Source of the DNA: Orychophragmus violaceus
Taxonomy: Eukaryota; Streptophyta; Magnoliopsida; Brassicales; Brassicaceae
Reading direction: 5' to 3'
Assembly (NCBI GenBank): GCA_030180135.1
Contig: CM058233.1
Coordinates: 108,355,994-108,419,993 of the forward strand
Length of the DNA stretch: 64,000 nucleotides
Notes under the pieces: model-generated
Database searches by the model: none
Told to the model about the DNA's origin: nothing
Seen by the model: only the letters and a program-made list of their open reading frames with translations
Translations under genes and position numbers: made by a program
Shown: positions 59,265 to 64,000 of the stretch, piece by piece
Position numbering within the stretch: the stretch's first letter is position 1
How the letters are laid out: every line of letters begins with the position of its first letter

Positions 59265-60449
59265 ATGGGGAAGGTATCACCAAAGGATTCGGATTCGAGA
59301 ATCTCAACGAGGAAGAAGAAGTTGAAAAGTTCAAATAACAAATACTTAAAGCCAGGGGCTCTGGTTCAGCTAAGTTACAGCAAAGCGTCGGCTACTTCTA
59401 AGTCATTGAATGATTTGGGGAAGAAACGAGTTCCTGTATTTGATACTAAGCCTGCAAGGAAAAATATAATTGCAGCGGAGCATTTCAGTTCACCCAAAAG
59501 TCCTCTAATATCGTCTCCTGTCAGCATTGTTAAACGGAGCAATCTGGTGAAGCCAATGAAATTTGATGATCTGCAGGTGGAGAGTATGAAAAGCCCTCTA
59601 ATGTTATCTCCAATGGGTATTGTTATGCAAAACACCTTGTTGAGGACACCAAAAACACCTCAAGCTGATCCTTGCAACTCAGAATCTCAATTTGAGTCTC
59701 TTCCCATGGATTTACTGGTAAACTTCTCGTGTTCCTTTTGTGTAGTCACCCGAATGTATGAAGTTTATTTGTTTCATTGTTCCTTATTATAAGTCTTTGG
59801 CCTTGATGCTTCCAGGTTAAGATAGTGTGTCATCTCCACCATGACCAGCTGAAGGCTGTTTTCCATGTTTCTCAACGTATAAGGAAAGCTGTAAGTGTTC
59901 AGTGACTTGTTTTTTTAGTTTGCTTCCATAAAAAATCCATCTTTAATCTGTTTTGTTTTCCTTTTGAAACAGACTGTGCTTGCAAGACAATATCATTTCA
60001 ATTACACAACGCCAGACCGCTCAAGACAGGAAATGTTGAGTGTCATGACCCCAATGCCAATAAATCGTTGGCCATTTCTTAGGTACATGTTTTGCTTTCA
60101 ATTTTTACACTCAAAGAGCATCAAACAACTTGTTTGGCTCTTAACGAGACCTTCATTAATCTAATGAAACAGCAAAGGAGATGGAAACCCAAGAATCATG
60201 AGAAGCCCACACACCCCAAAAGCACCAAGACATGCTCCTCGACCAACTTCCCGAACTACTAAACTAGCTGAGATGAAGCAAGTCACTGCTGTTCTTTTCC
60301 AAGACCGGACAGCAGTCCCTTCGAGATGTGTCGTACCGTCGGTTCTCCCGAGGCCGACTTTGTTCAAACCATTGGCTCCAAAGCACCCTCGAGTTCTCTT
60401 CTATGAGGATGAATTATGTCAAGCTGTTGCTCAAAACAACCTTACCTGA
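59265..60449 (+). CDS. FBS4: F-box stress-induced (FBS4-like) protein
   Basis: Substrate adaptor of an SCF ubiquitin ligase; relatives (FBS1) bind 14-3-3 proteins and respond to stress. Four exons: 59265-59717, 59816-59890, 59973-60082, 60173-60449 (304 aa). It starts MGKVSPKDSDSRISTRKKK; the N-terminal 145 residues are basic and Ser-rich with repeated SPKSPL, MKSPLMLSPM and RTPKTP, likely phosphosites. The F-box begins at ESLPMDLL and continues VKIVCHLHHDQLKAVFHVSQ. After it come the FBS-type block NYTTPDRSRQEMLSVMTPMP, a Pro/Arg-rich stretch (HTPKAPRHAPRPTSRTTK) and LFYEDELCQAVAQNNL. All splice phases agree. Ortholog of At4g35930. Confidence 0.92.
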
Positions 60450-61790
60450 TTACAACTTGCTACAGTCAAGACGCTTTCATTTCGCTTTTCCCTCTCCTCT
60501 GTTCATATTAGGTTTGGCTTTCATCGCTTGGATCACAGTTCATGATCATCTCCATCATGACTATCATCATCGTCCTCATCTCAAGTTATAGACTATAGAG
60601 TAAGTAGCATGCAAGTTTTGTAGCAGTGCTAGTTCAGGGTTTTAGGTTTACATGACAATCTCGTAGTAGTATCATTTGAAGGTTTTTCAAGTTTTTAGTC
60701 ATGAGTTTGTCTTAATAAGCATGTGTTCTTGAACTGGTCGGTCAGTTCACTCAGTTAAGTCTTGTGTATATTTTCTGGATTTATCTGGATCAGTGGTTTT
60801 TATTTTGAAGTTTGTAAATATCGAAATAATTCTTAAAAACTCAGAACCGAAAAATTGAACTAATCAAAAAGAATCAAAACTGATTTGAAGTTTGTAAATA
60901 TCGAAATAATTCTTAAATTTCCATAATAGAAAATGTAATTGAGTCAAGAATTAAATGGATATCGGAAATATTATTAAGAAAAACCAAATTATCCAATCTA
61001 AAATATCCAAAAGTCTGATTTTTTATCAGAATTATCCTATTTATTCGAATTTTAGCCAAAATTATCTGAATTTTTATTCAAATTAGTCAAAATTATTGAA
61101 AAGAACTGATCATGATTTTTTTTCTTCTCTTCGTATTAGCCATTTTCAAGTTTACTATCCGAATGGAACCGGAAACCGAAAAAACCGAATCAAAACTGAA
61201 CCGAATTTTCTAAATATCCAAATAGATTTTAAAAATCTTAAATTGAAAACCGAACCGAACCGAATTGAAGAACGGTCTAGACCTACACTCGTAATACTGC
61301 ATAGTTTATGCAAATTAATTTGTTTTCAAAGGCCTCTGAGATATTTGGGCCTAGTTATAAGCTCATATGGGCCTTACAACCCTTTTGTAAAACAAGCGTC
61401 ACTATAGCGCGTATTATACAAAGGAGAGAAAAGTCTATAGTCATACGACATCCCTGTTGCCAAACAAGGCTTTTTGTGGCTATAAATAAAGCTTCTATGT
61501 ATTGAGATGAAACATTTTTTTCATCGGAGAGTTTCTTAGGGATTTGAGATCTCGCGGCTCCTTCCTTCCTTCTCCGATCAACCAATACCCCCGATCCATT
61601 GCTAATGTACTGTAACTTGTTAGATTTGATTTTGGCGCGAAGCCTCGTTATCTCACTTTAACCCAACTCGAGATCGATTTAGGGTTTCCGCTGGTGTTGG
61701 CGAGATCTGAGATTTCCATTTTTGTCCCGAGTCATCTTCTTCGCATCCAATATTTTTTTTGCTTGGATTCGATTCGTCCCTGATTGTAAG
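60450..61790. other. Intergenic DNA with a CGGTT-family repeat
   Basis: FBS4 3' UTR on the left. 60795-61285 is AT-rich with CGAAATAATTC units and ends in AACCGAACCGAATTGAAGAA, a decayed member of the CGGTT family. The last ~200 bases are the leader of the next gene. No other gene was seen. Confidence 0.55.
61630..61640 (+). promoter_or_regulatory. E2F-like site TTTTGGCGCGA
   Basis: Contains TTTGGCGC, a strong match to the plant E2F consensus, about 155 bases before the ATG of the Lys/Glu-rich gene. Motif-based inference. Confidence 0.45.
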
Positions 61791-63290
61791 ATGTCTCGGT
61801 GTTTCCCGTTCCCGCCACCTGGCTATGTACTGAACGGAATCCGCGATGAGGCTGCTCTGATCGAATCGATCAAGGTTTGTTTGAGCAATTAATCACGTGT
61901 GGTTGGTTTATTGGGGTTCACGGGATTTCTAATGCTCAGCTTCCTTGTGTTTCGGTTCTCGAACCTGATTTCCAGTTCTCTGGTATCTCTGTGTTCTAGG
62001 GTTTGCCGGCTAGAAAGATGGAGATATTTTCTATTGAAAACGATGATACAAATTGTACTGAAGTTTACTGCTATAACTCAAAAGCACGAATATAATGTCA
62101 CAATGTTAACGGGTTCGTTTGAGATAATGAGAAAGATGATTCAAAAGTACATATGTATATAGTCCCTTGAGTAGATGTCCAGAAATCTGAGTGCTTGTTC
62201 CTGATTTTCATTGAATTTGGCAAGTTCTGTGAACTAATCGTTGATCCATTGCTTATGTTAATCCAGGGGGCAGAGGAGAGAGCTAAGAAAGAACAAAGGA
62301 GGGAGAGAAAAAGAGACAAGAAGGAGAAGAAAGACAAGAAAGATAAGAAGGATAAAAAGAGGAAGGAGAGGGAAAGAGGTGAAGGTGAAAGCTCAGAACA
62401 CTCTCATAAGAGACGGGGTAAAGAAGAAGGTCCCAACAAAGATGTTCAGAACAATCAGAAAGTTGATGTTTCTCACAAGCTAAAAGAAACTGAAACTGAC
62501 TGTTTGGAGAAGAGCAGCCTTACTGTAGAACGTGAGTTACTTCTATCGACGTCTCAGAACTCTTGTGAAAGCACTCTTGACAGCAATGAGCTACCGAAAC
62601 AGAAGGAGAAGCAGCAGCCTCTTGATGGTAGACATAACAACAACGACTCTGGTGAGTTTGTTTGTGTTAAGGATCTAGTATTCTTGTTGCGTCAATTTAC
62701 CTTTTCAGGACATTGATGACATTCTTCCTTCAAATCTATTATGATATGAAGAAAGCATTATTCGGATTCGATTGCCTATCCGAAGGCCGAAAGTTCCTGA
62801 GGTGACCAACAAGGTTCAACAAAAACCTTGTCCTTCCTCGGAGATAAAGTTAGAAACATCTCAGCCTGTTGCTAGAGAGCAGCCGCAACATCCTTGTTCC
62901 ACTTCTGCACCAAAGCCACATGAAGAGAAAAGAAAAGACCACAAACTCCGCAAAGAGAAGAAACTCTCATCCACGACTCAAGAAACTTCTCAACCTTCAA
63001 GCCTATGCAGGTTATGCCCTCCATCAGTGGCCGCGCAGTTCTTGAATGTAGTTGAGAATTGGGTCCCTAGCAAGATAGAGAGCAGAGTAGAGCTCACCAA
63101 CTCTGAAGATGATGATAGTTGGTGGTTTATGAAGAAGCCAAGTAGCAACAAGTTTGAGTCAGAAAGATGCAAACAAGTTAACAGAAACAATGAGACCAAG
63201 CAAGTAATAAGCAGTTCAATAGCTTGGCCATGTGCTCGCCTTTTACCAGAAGCTGATGTTTACGCCTTACCTTACACCGTCCCTTTCTGA
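61791..63290 (+). CDS. Lys/Glu-rich protein of unknown function (At4g35940-like)
   Basis: I do not recognise a functional domain. Three exons: 61791-61874, 62267-62651, 62752-63290 (335 aa). Exon 1 codes a short conserved head, MSRCFPFPPPGYVLNGIRDE, ending EAALIESIK. Exon 2 opens with a strongly charged helix of about 45 residues (RERKRDKKEKKDKKDKKDKK), likely nuclear or RNA-associated, then turns Ser/Asn-rich. Exon 3 has IRIRLPIRRPKVPE, another Lys-rich patch, then CRLCPPSVAAQFLNVVENWV, DDDSWWFMKKP and a hydrophobic end, CARLLPEADVYALPYTVPF. The last parts look most conserved in type. Exon 2 must splice at TCT G|GTGAGT. Family known only as plant hypothetical. Confidence 0.85.
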
Positions 63291-63669
63291 TCTAACAATG
63301 AACCTGGTCGAGGTGTCCATGTCCCGACCAGACATTTTTGGTTTAGTCAAAGGTTGTTATAAGAACAGTGTGTTTGTTTACTATAGTGAAATGAGTTCTA
63401 AGCTTCAATCTTATATTGCTGATAAATTGAATGAGAAGTGGGATTACATACATCATCACATTATATTGGACAAAACATTTAGAATGGAAGAGACTACTCT
63501 ACTGCAATATTAGCTCTCTCGATTATCAATTGAAACAGAAGTTGAATTAAACCCATAATTTGTTTTTGAAGGAACTACAAGACATCAATCCCACAAAAAA
63601 AAAAAAATGAAAAGCAAATACTTTTTAAAGACCATTTTCACAGAGCTTGTTGGCCTCCATGAAAGGCTA
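63291..63669. other. Convergent 3' region
   Basis: Between the Lys/Glu-rich gene and the ROP gene, which converge. An A-tract lies at about 63596-63607. A 93-codon plus-strand frame (63232-63513) overlaps the end of the previous gene and has no family features. Confidence 0.5.
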
Positions 63670-63926
63670 TTACAAAATGGAGCAAGCTTTTTGTGCTTTG
63701 CTCTTCTTTTTCTTCTGTTTTGGAGGTTGAAGGACAACTCTGATTGCTGCATCGAAGACTCCCTTCACGTTCTGTAGTGTTATCACACATGGTTTTCATC
63801 AATAAGATGTAAGCCAACATTGAAAAATTGACTGATAAGATAAGTGTTTTCTGCTTTTACCTCTTGTGATTTTGAACTGCACTCGATGTAAGCAGGCGCT
63901 CCAATTAGCTTCTTGAGCTCCTCTCC
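63670..63926 (-). CDS. ROP5: ROP/RAC small GTPase, last two exons (gene runs off the window)
   Basis: Plant Rho-type switch for polar growth and membrane signalling. Two exons are visible: 63861-63926 (GEELKKLIGAPAYIECSSKS, then QE) and 63670-63771 (NVKGVFDAAIRVVLQPPKQK, then KKKSKAQKACSIL, stop). ECSSK is the guanine-binding G5 motif. The polybasic stretch and CSIL CaaX box mark a type I, geranylgeranylated ROP held at the plasma membrane. The acceptor of the first visible exon is AAAG|GGA, and an intron reaches the window edge. By order this is At4g35950 (ROP5/RAC6); the exact paralog name rests on synteny. Confidence 0.88.
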
Positions 63927-64000
63927 CTTTAATGCAGAGCAGGCAAATGATTAATGGGTTTTAGTAAAACTGGGAAAATTGCATTGAGGAAATGAAAGTA

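Noticed and set aside
60328..60591. Frame with a hydrophobic stretch and His-rich end after the F-box gene
   Set aside because: It overlaps the last exon of the FBS4-like gene out of frame and continues into its 3' UTR.

Overview
This window is nuclear DNA from a crucifer (Brassicaceae), most likely a Brassica/Raphanus-type genome. Every confident gene matches, in order, the Arabidopsis thaliana chromosome 4 run At4g35790 to At4g35950 (locus numbers recalled from memory, not searched). Introns are GT-AG with T-rich tracts, intergenic DNA is AT-rich, and A-tailed retroposons, MITEs and a TRIM element are scattered throughout. Several genes expected from the Arabidopsis order are absent (aconitase At4g35830, At4g35870, CTU2 At4g35910). 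This fits one fractionated copy of a triplicated ancestral block.

Layout, left to right: 5' part of phospholipase D delta (minus, 1-929); a full-length LINE with an 18-bp target duplication and an intact 1369-aa ORF (1585-6750); NRPB1, the largest subunit of RNA polymerase II (minus, 13 exons, 7201-13975); a prolyl 4-hydroxylase (15078-17145); a NIP1-like RING-H2 membrane E3 ligase (18609-19921); two A-tailed retroposons, the second with a nested 385-bp TRIM; a PPR protein (23782-26614); RABB1b GTPase (minus, 27015-28283); an aspartyl protease (30734-34290); LARP1c (36026-38995); a transposon-rich stretch (39000-46000); FD, the bZIP flowering factor (46059-47217); a tiny Trm112-like protein (minus, 48474-49337); MCA1, a Ca2+-permeable mechanosensitive channel (minus, 50646-52674); a foldback-rich gap (53700-58500); an FBS4-like F-box protein (59265-60449); a Lys/Glu-rich unknown protein (61791-63290); and the last exons of a ROP/RAC GTPase (minus, from 63670).

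Exon models were built by hand from splice consensus and the expected protein families. Exon lengths sum to whole codons for every complete gene: NRPB1 1837 aa, prolyl hydroxylase 292, NIP1-like 236, PPR 444, RABB1b 211, protease 523, LARP1c 509, FD 281, Trm112-like 77, MCA1 419, FBS4 304, unknown 335. The genes are ordinary single plant loci, not an operon or cluster. PLD delta, MCA1 and the ROP relate to membrane and calcium signalling; NRPB1, FD and LARP1c act in gene expression.

I did not find a wholly new biological system. The most interesting points are: an FD gene whose first intron begins with GA instead of GT; a homogeneous ten-unit array of Val-7 heptads in the polymerase II CTD; a GC-AG intron in NRPB1; a TRIM nested in a retroposon; a 636-bp palindrome made of two opposed MITEs; and a recurring scar type in which only an A-tract separates a direct repeat, apparently retro-insertions of almost zero length.
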